DNA from: SHZL01 sp963784425
Lineage (GTDB): Bacteria; Pseudomonadota; Gammaproteobacteria; Xanthomonadales; SZUA-36
Direction of reading: 5' to 3'
NCBI GenBank assembly: GCA_963784425.1
Contig: CAWARM010000011.1
Span: 186,001-250,000, forward strand
Length of the DNA: 64,000 bases
The notes under the pieces: generated by a model
Database searches by the model: none
What the model saw: the letters and a program-made list of their open reading frames with translations, nothing else
What the model was told of the DNA's origin: nothing
Program-made: the position numbers and the translations under genes
In this document: positions 34,959 through 43,613 of the stretch, piece after piece
Position numbering within the stretch: position 1 is the stretch's first letter
How the letters are laid out: every line of letters starts with the position of its first letter

Positions 34959-36059
34959 TCAGCTCTCTTCCCGGTGTTGCTTGATCAAGGCCTCTTCACG
35001 GGCCAGGCGTAAATCATTCTCGATCATCTCCCGTACCAACTGGTCGAACGTAGTAGTGGCTTTCCAGCCCAGGAGTTCCCGCGCCAACGATGGATCGCCC
35101 AAAAGGGTCTCAACTTCAGCCGGGCGGTAGTAGCGCGGGTCTATCCTCACCACCACCTCACCGCCGGCGAACTGCAGGTGGGCATGCCGCGAGGCCATGA
35201 CGACAGCGTGTTCCGCCGCCCCATCGCCTCGCCACTCAAGCTCCAGGCCCATGTGTGCCGCCGTCGCGTTTACAAAATCACGCACGGAGCGCTGCTCACC
35301 CGTGGCAATGACAAAATCCCGGGGCTGGTCCTGCTGCAGCATCATCCATTGCGCTTCCACGTAATCCCGCGCATGACCCCAGTCACGCCGGGCATCCAGG
35401 TTACCCAGGTATACACAGTCATCCAGTCCCCAGCCGATCCGGGCCAGTCCGCGGGTGATTTTGCGCGTGACAAAGGTTTCGCCGCGCAAGGGCGATTCGT
35501 GATTGAACAGGATGCCATTGCACGCGAACATTTCATAAGACTCGCGGTAGTTCACCACGATCCAATAGGCATACAGCTTGGCCACGCCATAAGGCGAGCG
35601 CGGATAAAAAGGGGTGGTTTCCTTCTGCGGTGTCTCCTGAACCTTGCCAAACAGCTCCGATGTGGAGGCCTGGTAGAAGCGGCATTCCTTTTCCATTCCA
35701 AGATTGCGTACGGCTTCCAGGATTCGTAGTGTTCCAACCGCGTCAGATTCCGCCGTATATTCCGGTTCTTCAAAAGACACGGCCACGTGGCTCTGCGCCG
35801 CGAGGTTATAAATTTCCTGGGGCTGCACCAGCTGGATCGTGCGCAACAGGCTGGAGCCGTCGGCCATGTCTCCGTAATGCAAACGCAATCGAGCGCGCTC
35901 CGACTGCGGATCCGAATACAAGTGATCAATACGCTGTGTATTGATCGAGGACGCCCGGCGCTTGATGCCATGCACTTCGTAACCCTTGGCAAGAAGAAGC
36001 TCGGCGAGGTACGCACCATCCTGCCCGGTAATTCCTGTGATCAATGCTCTCTTTGTCAT
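34959..36059 (-). CDS. gmd: GDP-mannose 4,6-dehydratase
   Basis: Converts GDP-mannose to GDP-4-keto-6-deoxymannose, the precursor of GDP-fucose, GDP-rhamnose and GDP-colitose. From ATG 36059 the protein has 366 residues. Its motifs are ITGITGQDGAYLAELLL for NADP, YQASTSELFGKVQETPQKE for the active site, and SPYGVAKLYAYWI with the catalytic Tyr-Lys. ATG 36059 follows CTGGAGAAC, a strong ribosome site, and 23 bases after ugd. The frame to 36182 would run into ugd and was rejected. It is coupled to fcl by a 3-base gap. Confidence 0.96.
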   Translation of the reverse strand: MTKRALITGITGQDGAYLAELLLAKGYEVHGIKRRASSINTQRIDHLYSDPQSERARLRLHYGDMADGSSLLRTIQLVQPQEIYNLAAQSHVAVSFEEPEYTAESDAVGTLRILEAVRNLGMEKECRFYQASTSELFGKVQETPQKETTPFYPRSPYGVAKLYAYWIVVNYRESYEMFACNGILFNHESPLRGETFVTRKITRGLARIGWGLDDCVYLGNLDARRDWGHARDYVEAQWMMLQQDQPRDFVIATGEQRSVRDFVNATAAHMGLELEWRGDGAAEHAVVMASRHAHLQFAGGEVVVRIDPRYYRPAEVETLLGDPSLARELLGWKATTTFDQLVREMIENDLRLAREEALIKQHREES

Positions 36060-36082
36060 GTTCTCCAGCTTTTCCCGGGCGC

Positions 36083-37405
36083 TCAGGGGCGTCCAATGGC
36101 ATAGTAATTGAAACCGCGGCGGCGCACGACCTGCGGCGGCCATATGTTCCGCCCATCCACGATGACGGGCTGTTTCATGCAATCATGCAGGCGGTCAAAG
36201 TCAGGCGCCCAGTAGAGCTTCCATTCCGTAATCAAGACCAGGGCATCGGCGCCTTCGGCTGCCAGGTACGGATCATCGCAAAGAGTAAAACCATCGCGGT
36301 CGTTAAATTTCTTGCGCGCTTCCCCAGCCGCTTCCGGATCGTGCGCTGCCACGGAAGCACCGTGGCTCAGCAAGGCCTCAATCAGGTTTACGCTGGGGGC
36401 GTCCCGCATGTCATCCGTGCTGGGTTTAAAGGCCAAGCCCCAGATTGCGATCCGGCAGCCAGCCAGGGAAGGGCCAAAGTGCCGCTGCAGCAACTCGAAC
36501 GGTTTGGACTTCTGACGATTGTTCACCGCTTCCACGGCCCGCAGCAACTCAGCATCGTAGCCGTGCTGACTGGCGGTTTGCTCCAATGCCCGGACGTCTT
36601 TTGGAAAACAGGAACCGCCGTAGCCTACTCCAGGGTAAATAAAGGAATAGCCGATGCGCGGATCGGAACCGATGCCGATACGCACATGCTCTATATCGGC
36701 CCCGACCCGCTCGGCAATGTTGGAGAACTCATTCATGAGGCTGATCTTGGTGGCCAGCATGGCGTTGGCGGCATACTTGGTTAGCTCCGAAGAACGGACA
36801 TCCATGCACAGCAGTTTTTCGTGATTACGATTAAATGGTGCATACAGTTCGCGCAAGAGATGCTCAGCCTCCTCGCTGGCAGTGCCAATTACGATACGAT
36901 CAGGTTTCATGAAGTCGGCGATGGCTGCGCCTTCTTTCAGAAACTCCGGGTTGGATGCCACGTGGAACGAAATTTCCCTGTTTCGTTCGCTTAACCTGGA
37001 CGCAATCACTGACTGCACCCGCTCACAGGTCCCGACCGGGACCGTGGACTTCACCACGACCAAAATGGATTTTTCCAGGCAGTCCCCGATGCCGTTTGCC
37101 ACTGTCAAAACGTGGCTGAGATCAGCTGATCCGTCCTCGCCTGGCGGGGTGCCCACGGCTATATACAAGACTTCGGCGTGTTCCACCGCCTCACGCAAAG
37201 AAGTCGTAAAAACTATCCGGCCATGCAGGGCATTTTCCCGCAGCATTAAATCCAGGCCGGGCTCAAAAATGGGAACGACGCCATTACGCAGCCCGTCTAT
37301 GCGGGATTCGTTGATATCCATACACACTACATGATGGCCGACTTCTGACAAGCCGGCACCGCTTACCAAACCTACGTAGCCGCTGCCGATGATAGATATT
37401 CGCAT
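36083..37405 (-). CDS. ugd: UDP-glucose 6-dehydrogenase
   Basis: Oxidises UDP-glucose twice with NAD to UDP-glucuronate. The 440 residues begin with the NAD motif ISIIGSGYVGLVSGAG. The substrate loop is SNPEFLKEGAAI, and the catalytic cysteine lies in GYGGSCFPKDVRAL. The C-terminal NAD-binding half contains IWGLAFKPSTDDMRDAPS. The upstream 92 bases contain a perfect TTGACA on the minus strand (37464-37459) but no clear -10, so a promoter there is possible, though read-through from the epimerase is also likely. The product feeds the epimerase encoded upstream. Confidence 0.96.
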   Translation of the reverse strand: MRISIIGSGYVGLVSGAGLSEVGHHVVCMDINESRIDGLRNGVVPIFEPGLDLMLRENALHGRIVFTTSLREAVEHAEVLYIAVGTPPGEDGSADLSHVLTVANGIGDCLEKSILVVVKSTVPVGTCERVQSVIASRLSERNREISFHVASNPEFLKEGAAIADFMKPDRIVIGTASEEAEHLLRELYAPFNRNHEKLLCMDVRSSELTKYAANAMLATKISLMNEFSNIAERVGADIEHVRIGIGSDPRIGYSFIYPGVGYGGSCFPKDVRALEQTASQHGYDAELLRAVEAVNNRQKSKPFELLQRHFGPSLAGCRIAIWGLAFKPSTDDMRDAPSVNLIEALLSHGASVAAHDPEAAGEARKKFNDRDGFTLCDDPYLAAEGADALVLITEWKLYWAPDFDRLHDCMKQPVIVDGRNIWPPQVVRRRGFNYYAIGRP

Positions 37406-37497
37406 ACTAAATCTCTCGTTTAGGGGGCGCCCTTCCTGATGCTGATGGCCCGTTAATTGTCAATCGCGTAAGGGGTTAATCCTGACAGGGGCGCATT

Positions 37498-38505
37498 TTA
37501 CGTTTTGTAATAATCATTAAACCAGGTAACAAACCGCTGCATTCCTTCGGGCAGCGGCGTGTGCGGGCAGTATGAGTAGTCCCGCTCCAGCGCGCTACAA
37601 TCGGCCCAGGTATCCAGCACATCGCCAGGTTGGGCATCCGTCATTTCAATCTGTGCCTTCTTTCCCATGCATTGCTCAAGCGTGGCGAGAAAATCCATCA
37701 ACTTCACCGGCGCTCCGTTGCCAATATTGTAAATTCGAAATGGCACCCTGGTGCGCACCTGATCTCCGGACGGTGGTGAACTGCTTGCGCTTGCACTGGG
37801 TTCATTGCAGCCTACTGCCACGACGCCGGTAACGACGTCGTCCACGTAAGTGAAATCACGCTGGTGGTTGCCTTGATTGAAAACGCGAATGGTCCTGCCT
37901 TCCTTGATGGCGCGCGCAAACAAGACCGGCGCCATGTCCGGTCTTCCCCACGGTCCATACACCGTAAAGAATCGCAGGCCAATGACCGGCAGGCCGTACA
38001 AGTGGGCATAGCTGTGCGCCATCAGCTCATTGGATCGCTTACTCGCTGCGTACAGGGAAAGCGGATGGTCCACCGGGTCCTGTTCTGAGAAAGGAATCTG
38101 TGCATTGTCACCGTAAACCGAACTCGACGACGCATACACCAGCCGTTTCACGCCGCTGTGACGACACGCCTCAAGGACAGCGGCGAATCCGACCAGGTTG
38201 GAGTGCACGTAGGCCATGGCATTCTCCAGCGAATAACGCACGCCTACCTGGGCCGCGAGATGAACCACCCGCTCCGGCCCGGCCTTGAAAAACAACTTGG
38301 TGAGGTTCTTGTCATCGGCAATATCCTGATGAAAAAATCGAAACCCCGGGTACGGGAGTAAACGATCGAGCCGATCCTGCTTCAGCCGCGGATCGTAGTA
38401 ATCATTCAGGTTATCGACGCCGACCACTTCATGACCTGCAGCAAGCAGCCTGAGCGTTGTATGCATTCCAATAAACCCGGCAACTCCGGTAACGAGCAGT
38501 TTCAC
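37498..38505 (-). CDS. UDP-glucuronate 4-epimerase-type NAD-dependent epimerase
   Basis: A 335-residue extended short-chain dehydrogenase resembling UDP-glucuronate 4-epimerases of capsule clusters, which make UDP-galacturonate. Motifs are VTGVAGFIGMHTTLRLL for NAD, the phrase GVDNLNDYYDPRLKQDRL typical of this group, SSSSVYG, and the catalytic YAASKRSNE. A serine/alanine-rich insertion (PSASASSSPPSGD) lies before RIYNIGNG and is longer than usual. The start is GTG at 38505. The gene heads the nucleotide-sugar series; its substrate would come from ugd, the next gene. A related sugar specificity cannot be excluded. Confidence 0.87.
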   Translation of the reverse strand: MKLLVTGVAGFIGMHTTLRLLAAGHEVVGVDNLNDYYDPRLKQDRLDRLLPYPGFRFFHQDIADDKNLTKLFFKAGPERVVHLAAQVGVRYSLENAMAYVHSNLVGFAAVLEACRHSGVKRLVYASSSSVYGDNAQIPFSEQDPVDHPLSLYAASKRSNELMAHSYAHLYGLPVIGLRFFTVYGPWGRPDMAPVLFARAIKEGRTIRVFNQGNHQRDFTYVDDVVTGVVAVGCNEPSASASSSPPSGDQVRTRVPFRIYNIGNGAPVKLMDFLATLEQCMGKKAQIEMTDAQPGDVLDTWADCSALERDYSYCPHTPLPEGMQRFVTWFNDYYKT

Positions 38506-38589
38506 TTCAGGGTCCTGTGCATGCCGTATCTGCTGTGGTCACACTGCAATTGGTCATGGGAATTCTACCTGCACCGCAGCCCATAAGGG

Positions 38590-38615
38590 AAAAAGGCACC
38601 CGAAGGTGCCTTTTT
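38590..38615. terminator. Bidirectional Rho-independent terminator
   Basis: GGCACC-CGAA-GGTGCC with five A before and five T after. It lies 22 bases after the fkpA-like stop (minus strand) and upstream of the epimerase GTG, insulating the two transcription units. Confidence 0.9.
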
Positions 38616-38636
38616 GTCATTGAGCAAAGGACCGGT

Positions 38637-39329
38637 TTACTTTTTGTCGCCAATACCCAGCAATTCAACCTGGAAAGTGAGCGTTTCGCTCGGTCCAATC
38701 GGTCCGCCGCCGTTCGCTCCATAAGCCAGGTCGGAAGGAATGTAAAATATGAACGTGCTTCCTACCGGCATCAACTGGACGCCTTCGGTCCAGCCTGGAA
38801 TTACCTGGTTGAGAACGAAGTTCACCGGCTCTCCACGAGCGTAGGAACTATCGAACTCTTCACCGTTCAGCAAGGTTCCCTTGTAGTGGACGGTGACTTT
38901 GTCAGTTGCAACTGGCTTGGGTCCATCGCCCATCTTCACGACTTTGTACTGCAAGCCGCTGTCGGTGACGATCACGCCTTCCTTGTTCCGGTTCTCCAGC
39001 AGGAACTTCTCTCCTGCAGCAGCGTTAGCTGCTCCTGCTGTAGCTTTTTCGGCTTCCGCTGCGGCGCGGCGCTTGGCGATGAAAGCTTCACGGATCGTAG
39101 CAGCTTCTTCCGGGGTCAACTCGGGAGTGCCGCCCGTGTAGGTGGTACGAATCGCATCGAACAGGGAATCGAGGTCAATCTCGGAACCCTGCGTCTTCAG
39201 AGATGCCCCAATATCCATGCCAATTATATAACCCAATTTCTGGGGTTCTGTTTGCGGCTTTGCCGCGAACGCTGACACGCTGATCAGCGATACTGCCGCC
39301 ATCAGGCCCAAAACGAGAACTCTACTCAT
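38637..39329 (-). CDS. FKBP-type peptidyl-prolyl isomerase, FkpA/Mip-like, exported
   Basis: A 230-residue periplasmic or outer-membrane folding helper. The signal peptide (RVLVLGLMAAVSLISVSAFAA) is followed by the N-terminal dimerisation domain (KLGYIIGMDIGASLKTQGSE) and a long alpha-helix rich in alanine. The FKBP domain follows (VTVHYKGTLLNGEEFDSS, then VIPGWTEGVQLMPVGSTFIF), with the conserved active-site aromatic residues. ATG 39329 has AGGAG upstream and starts the signal peptide; the longer frame to 39446 was rejected. The terminator at 38615-38590 ends it. FkpA and Mip genes are often sigma-E targets; no clear such promoter was seen here. Confidence 0.93.
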   Translation of the reverse strand: MSRVLVLGLMAAVSLISVSAFAAKPQTEPQKLGYIIGMDIGASLKTQGSEIDLDSLFDAIRTTYTGGTPELTPEEAATIREAFIAKRRAAAEAEKATAGAANAAAGEKFLLENRNKEGVIVTDSGLQYKVVKMGDGPKPVATDKVTVHYKGTLLNGEEFDSSYARGEPVNFVLNQVIPGWTEGVQLMPVGSTFIFYIPSDLAYGANGGGPIGPSETLTFQVELLGIGDKK

Positions 39330-39482
39330 TACCTTTTGCTCCTTGAAAAAAACAGGTGATACCCGGGTCAATCCCAGGGCCAATGATTGCCCGGGAAAAT
39401 TTTGCAGTGCGGATTGTCCTACTATAGGCGCAGCATGGCAAATCAAATGTGACTCAGTTCGAAATCCGCCAGCACGTTTTGC

Positions 39483-39512
39483 TTGACACGTTGAATACTA
39501 GTGATGTACATT
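39483..39512 (+). promoter_or_regulatory. Promoter of the YtrA-type operon
   Basis: A perfect TTGACA (39483-39488) is followed after 18 bases by TACATT (39507-39512). The palindrome at 39499-39516 covers the -10 element, so repressor binding would block polymerase. Confidence 0.6.
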
Positions 39513-39516
39513 ACTA
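39499..39516. promoter_or_regulatory. Candidate GntR/YtrA operator palindrome
   Basis: TAGTGATGTACATTACTA is an 18-base palindrome with eight of nine pairs matching. GntR proteins of the YtrA group usually repress their own operon through such a site, and the GntR gene lies 300 bases downstream in the same unit. Confidence 0.55.
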
Positions 39517-39551
39517 CAACACTAAACCAATCAAAAACACAGGCGAAGCAA

Positions 39552-39812
39552 ATGTTGCAGCATCCAATGAAAATTCAAGCACGGGTATCAGGCAGGGTTG
39601 CAGTGGCCACTGCCGTGATGCTGCTGCTGACGTGCGTGGCTGAATACGCGCACGATAAAACTCATGCCGGCATGAGTTCCCCCTCCGGACGAGCAATGAC
39701 AGATCGTTCATCTGTTGCCACCCCTGATGCCCGCGAGATGGCAGCAGAAGAGGTCTCTGAAACCCCTTTGAGGGGCGGCAAGATCAGCCTGATGATTTTC
39801 CGGATCAACTAG
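39552..39812 (+). CDS. Small single-span membrane protein preceding gntR
   Basis: An 86-codon frame from ATG 39552 (AGGCGAAG upstream) to 39812. It has a basic N-terminus, one hydrophobic segment (VAVATAVMLLLTCVAEYA) and a hydrophilic tail rich in Ser, Thr, Glu and Met. It ends six bases before gntR and lies between the operon promoter and gntR, which supports expression. I do not recognise a family. A longer reading from 39501 would start inside the promoter and was rejected. It could be a leader, a membrane partner of the ABC transporter, or a chance frame. Confidence 0.5.
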   Translation: MLQHPMKIQARVSGRVAVATAVMLLLTCVAEYAHDKTHAGMSSPSGRAMTDRSSVATPDAREMAAEEVSETPLRGGKISLMIFRIN

Positions 39813-39818
39813 CCACAC

Positions 39819-40193
39819 ATGTCCACGCGCTGGAATGATGTCGAGCCAATTTACTGGCAGCTGAAAGAGCGAACGGTCGCCATGATCCTCGATGGAACGC
39901 TGGCTGAGGGAGATCCCCTGCCTTCGGTTCGAACCGTTGCCTCCAATTTCCAACTCAACCCCATCACCGTTTCGAAGTCCTACCAGGCCCTGGTGGATGA
40001 AGGCCTGGTCGAGAAGCATCGCGGCTTGGGCATGTTCGTATGCGCCGGTGCACGCGAAAAGCTCATGGCTTCCGAGCGGGATAAGTTCATGCGTAAAGAA
40101 TGGCCGGCAACTTTGCAGCGCATCGAACAACTGGGGCTGGACGTGAACGATTTACCCAGGAAGAATTCCAGTAAAAGGGACAAATCAGAATGA
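39819..40193 (+). CDS. GntR-family transcriptional regulator, YtrA type
   Basis: A 124-residue regulator: a winged helix (IYWQLKERTVAMILDGTLAE, then LPSVRTVASNFQLNPITVSK and YQALVDEGLVEKHRGLGMFV) and only a short helical tail, the mark of the YtrA group, which lacks a large ligand domain. Members repress operons for ABC transporters often tied to cell-envelope stress or antibiotics. Its stop overlaps the ABC ATPase start as ATGA. A palindrome over the operon promoter is the probable operator. Confidence 0.92.
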   Translation: MSTRWNDVEPIYWQLKERTVAMILDGTLAEGDPLPSVRTVASNFQLNPITVSKSYQALVDEGLVEKHRGLGMFVCAGAREKLMASERDKFMRKEWPATLQRIEQLGLDVNDLPRKNSSKRDKSE

Positions 40194-41047
40194 ATCCGAT
40201 TATTTCAGCGCGGGGGCTAAGCAAGCGGTATGGCCGAACGTTGGCTGTTGACCATATTGACCTGGAAATTCCCGCAGGCCGCATTGTTGGCCTGATCGGG
40301 CCCAACGGCGCAGGCAAGACAACAGTCATGAAAGCCATACTGGGCTTGACTACTTTTGAAGGTGAACTTGAAGTTTTAGGCCTGAACCCGGCAACCCGTC
40401 GTGCGGAGCTGATGCAAAACGTCTGCTTCATCGCGGATGTTGCGGTGTTACCGCGCTGGATCAGCGTCTGGCAACTGATCGAACTGACCGGGCAGCTGCA
40501 CGCCCGGTTCTGCAAAGACACTTGCCTTAAATACCTGGCCAAGACCAAGATCAGCCAGCAACACAAAGTCAAACAGCTTTCAAAGGGCATGGTCGCCCAG
40601 CTGCATCTGGCCCTGGTCATGGCCATTGACGTACAACTGCTGGTTCTGGACGAGCCCACACTTGGCCTCGATATCATCTACCGCAAACAGTTCTACTCCA
40701 GCCTGCTGAATGACTACTTTGATGACCAGAAGACCATCCTGATAACCACCCACCAGGTGGAAGAAGTGGAGCATATCCTCACCGACCTGATCTTCATCAA
40801 CAATGGCAAAGTGGCCCTGGATTGCGGCATGGACGAGGTAGAAAACAATTACGTGGAATTGATGGTCGCGCCGGCAAACGCAGCAGCAGCCAGGCAACTT
40901 GGGCCACTGAATGAGCGTGAGTTGTTCGGGCGGCATATCTTTTTGTATCGCGGGGTGAGGCGCGAAATGCTTGAAGAGTTGGGAGAACTCCGCACTCCCA
41001 GTGTTGCCGATCTTTTTGTTGCCACCATGAGCGGAGAGCCGTCATGA
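40190..41047 (+). CDS. ABC transporter ATP-binding protein, YtrB-like
   Basis: A 285-residue ATPase with Walker A GPNGAGKTT near residue 38, signature KQLSKGMVAQL (a degenerate LSKGM in place of LSGGQ, common in this group), Walker B LLVLDEPTLGLD and switch histidine ITTHQVEEVE. It overlaps gntR by four bases and the permease by four bases. The transporter probably exports, or responds to, an envelope-active compound; its substrate is unknown. Confidence 0.92.
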   Translation: MNPIISARGLSKRYGRTLAVDHIDLEIPAGRIVGLIGPNGAGKTTVMKAILGLTTFEGELEVLGLNPATRRAELMQNVCFIADVAVLPRWISVWQLIELTGQLHARFCKDTCLKYLAKTKISQQHKVKQLSKGMVAQLHLALVMAIDVQLLVLDEPTLGLDIIYRKQFYSSLLNDYFDDQKTILITTHQVEEVEHILTDLIFINNGKVALDCGMDEVENNYVELMVAPANAAAARQLGPLNERELFGRHIFLYRGVRREMLEELGELRTPSVADLFVATMSGEPS

Positions 41048-41991
41048 AGCGGATGCTGGCCCTGCTACGCAGGGAGTTCTGGGAAAACAAGGGCGCGTTC
41101 CGAACTACTCCAATGGCGATCGGCGGCGTCTGCATCGCGCTGATGCTGATGGCCATCTTTACTACCATCCACATCGATAACGAACTCTATACCTTCAAGC
41201 AGGCAATGCGCTTGCTGGCCCAGCAACCAGCCGAAACCATGATCACCCACCTGCATCAAACGATGATTGGCATCTCGATAGTCTTTACCGTAGTGATGTC
41301 CTTCGTGGTGTTTTTTTACCTGCTGGGCGCTTTGTACGATGACCGCAAGGATCGCAGTATCCTGTTCTGGAAATCCATGCCCGCGTCGGACCTGCAGACC
41401 GTTGCTTCAAAACTGTTGTCAGCAATGGTAGTAGTTCCTCTGATATTCTGGACAGTCCTGATCCTCACCCAGATTCTTATGATCATTACAGCGTCTATCA
41501 TGGTGCTGTCCGTGGGCGAAAATCCGTGGACGCTGTTTCTAAGTCATCTCAATCCCCTGGGGCCCTGGTTCATGGTGCTGTGCAGTTACCTGGCGGCTTC
41601 CATCTGGTTTCTGCCTTTTTACGGATGGCTGCTCCTGGTCTCAGCATTCGCACCGAGAATTCCCCTTTTATTCGCAGTTGTCCCGCCGGTTGTTGTTGCT
41701 CTCCTGCAACTCTGGATCGATTTCCTGCGCACATTTACTTTCAACAACAGCTTGTTTGGCATCATCGGTGAGTGGGTGGCGAATAGCCCGGTGATCATCT
41801 CCATACAAATTCAGGGCGGACAGGAAACACTGGCGCTGGGCATACCGTATACGTCCAGTTTTGATCACGCCCTGACCATTGGCAATATCCTGGATCGCCT
41901 CTTTTCCCTGCAAATGGCGGGAGGGCTGGCGGTGGCGGCGATGTTCCTCGCCGCTGCAGTCTGGTTGCGCCGCCGGGCCACTGACAGCTGA
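41044..41991 (+). CDS. ABC transporter permease, ABC-2 type
   Basis: A 315-residue inner-membrane protein with about six hydrophobic spans: near residues 20-40, 75-100, 125-160, 175-200, 205-225 and 285-305. A conserved-looking cytosolic stretch is YDDRKDRSILFWKSMPASD, typical of the permease partner in GntR/YtrA operons. The N-terminus (LLRREFWENKGAF) is also typical. It overlaps the ATPase gene as ATGA. The stop is two bases from the convergent fumC stop, with no terminator visible between them. Confidence 0.9.
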   Translation: MKRMLALLRREFWENKGAFRTTPMAIGGVCIALMLMAIFTTIHIDNELYTFKQAMRLLAQQPAETMITHLHQTMIGISIVFTVVMSFVVFFYLLGALYDDRKDRSILFWKSMPASDLQTVASKLLSAMVVVPLIFWTVLILTQILMIITASIMVLSVGENPWTLFLSHLNPLGPWFMVLCSYLAASIWFLPFYGWLLLVSAFAPRIPLLFAVVPPVVVALLQLWIDFLRTFTFNNSLFGIIGEWVANSPVIISIQIQGGQETLALGIPYTSSFDHALTIGNILDRLFSLQMAGGLAVAAMFLAAAVWLRRRATDS

Positions 41992-41992
41992 T

Positions 41993-43384
41993 CTATTTTG
42001 AACCCTTGATCCCGCCTTTGGTGATTTCCAGGGGATCAAGCAAACGATCCAGCTGTTTGGCTGACAACTTGGTCATTTCCAAGGCTACTTCCTTGATAGG
42101 CCGGCCCTGCTTGTAGGCCTTCTTGGCTATGGCAGCGCCAAGTTCATAGCCAATCACCGGGTTGAGAGCTGTAACCAGGATGGGATTGCATTCCAACGAC
42201 GCCTGGATGTTGTCCTTGCGCACCTTGAACCCGGCGATGGCTGAATCCGCCAGCAAGCGGCTTGCATTGGACAGGATTTCCAGGCTCTGTAAAAGGTTAA
42301 GAGCGACCACCGGCAACATGACATTCAGCTGAAACAGGCCTGACTGTCCAGCAATCGTAATCGTTGCATCATTGCCGATGACCTGGGCGCATACCATGCA
42401 AACCGCCTCCGGAATTACCGGGTTCACTTTGCCCGGCATTATGGAAGAACCCGGCTGCAACGCGGGCAGTTCGATCTCGCCGAAACCAGCCAGGGGTCCG
42501 GAGTTCATCAGTCTCAGGTCATTGGAAATTTTCATCAGCGAACAGGCCAGTGTCTTCAGCTGGCCGGATAGCTCTACTGCCACGTCCTGCGAGCTGATGC
42601 CTTCAAAATAGTTGTCCGAAGAAACGAATCTTACACCTGTCATTTCGGTCAGCACCGCGGCTACCCGTGGCCCAAACTCTTCGTGCGCGTTAATGCCTGT
42701 GCCAACTGCAGTGCCGCCCTGGGGCAATTTACGCATGCGCCTCAATGCGCTTTTGATGCGCCGGATATTGGAACGAATCTGCGCAGCCCAGCAGCCCAAC
42801 TCTTGCGAAAACGTTACCGGCATGGCATCCATCAGGTGCGTGCGGCCGGTTTTGGCTACGCCTGCAAGCTCTTCGGACTTGATATCCAGGGCTTCCGCCA
42901 GGTGTCTGAGCGCCGGTATCAGTTCAGTGGTGGCCAGCAGGCAGGCACTCACCTGGATAGCGGTTGGAATTACATCATTGGAACTCTGCCCCATGTTCAC
43001 GTGATCGTTGGCGTGAATGCCTAATTTGCTGTCTGCATTGGCGAGGTGTGCAATGACTTCATTTGCATTCATATTGGAACTGGTGGCGGAACCCGTCTGG
43101 AACACATCAATCGGGAATTGTTCATCAAATTCCCCACTGACCACCCGCAGCGCAGCGTTCTCGATGCCGAGGGCGCGGTTCGCATCAAGCAGCCCCATTT
43201 CGCGGTTTACCCGCGCAGCCGCAGCCTTTATCAGGCCAAGTGCCCGAATGAAGTCCTTGGGCAAGGTCAAGCCACTGACTGGAAAGTTCTGCACTGCACG
43301 CTGGGTCTGGGCACCCCACAAGGCGGAAGCGGGTACTTTGAGCTCCCCCATGCTGTCACTTTCGATTCTGAATTCCTGTGCCAT
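41993..43384 (-). CDS. fumC: Fumarase, class II
   Basis: Hydrates fumarate to malate without an iron-sulfur cluster; a tetramer in the cytoplasm. The 463 residues show TGSATSSNMNANEV, MGQSSNDVIPTA, the catalytic KTGRTHLMDA and the superfamily loop GSSIMPGKVNPV. ATG 43384 follows GGGAGCAAGT. A promoter candidate lies about 45 bases upstream. As an oxidant- and iron-independent fumarase it may replace the class I enzyme under stress, but no other fumarase gene is in view. It is divergent from purB, another member of the same lyase superfamily. Confidence 0.97.
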   Translation of the reverse strand: MAQEFRIESDSMGELKVPASALWGAQTQRAVQNFPVSGLTLPKDFIRALGLIKAAAARVNREMGLLDANRALGIENAALRVVSGEFDEQFPIDVFQTGSATSSNMNANEVIAHLANADSKLGIHANDHVNMGQSSNDVIPTAIQVSACLLATTELIPALRHLAEALDIKSEELAGVAKTGRTHLMDAMPVTFSQELGCWAAQIRSNIRRIKSALRRMRKLPQGGTAVGTGINAHEEFGPRVAAVLTEMTGVRFVSSDNYFEGISSQDVAVELSGQLKTLACSLMKISNDLRLMNSGPLAGFGEIELPALQPGSSIMPGKVNPVIPEAVCMVCAQVIGNDATITIAGQSGLFQLNVMLPVVALNLLQSLEILSNASRLLADSAIAGFKVRKDNIQASLECNPILVTALNPVIGYELGAAIAKKAYKQGRPIKEVALEMTKLSAKQLDRLLDPLEITKGGIKGSK

Positions 43385-43424
43385 TACTTGCTCCCTTATT
43401 TATTGCTGGGTAAAAACATGCCTT

Positions 43425-43453
43425 ATTGTACGGGTGCAGGCAATGCGAAGTAA
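43425..43453 (-). promoter_or_regulatory. Candidate fumC promoter
   Basis: On the minus strand TTACTT (43453-43448), 17 bases, TACAAT (43430-43425). The -10 is 41 bases before the fumC ATG. Confidence 0.45.
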
Positions 43454-43613
43454 GCAGGTTTCGCACATTCCCTTCAGCGTTCCCGATGGCATTGCCGGTG
43501 CGCTCCCGACGGACTGACCCGCAGGTCGCGGTATTCATGGCCTGCAGGCGCTAGTAGAATACAAGGCAGGTTACCCGTTTTCATACTATGCCCACAGGAA
43601 CCCCGAAACCGTG

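Noticed and set aside
37436..37464. Promoter before ugd
   Set aside because: TTGACA is perfect but the -10 position (CATCAG) is poor, so it was left as a remark only.
39501..39551. Longer start for the small protein before gntR
   Set aside because: It would begin inside the promoter/operator.
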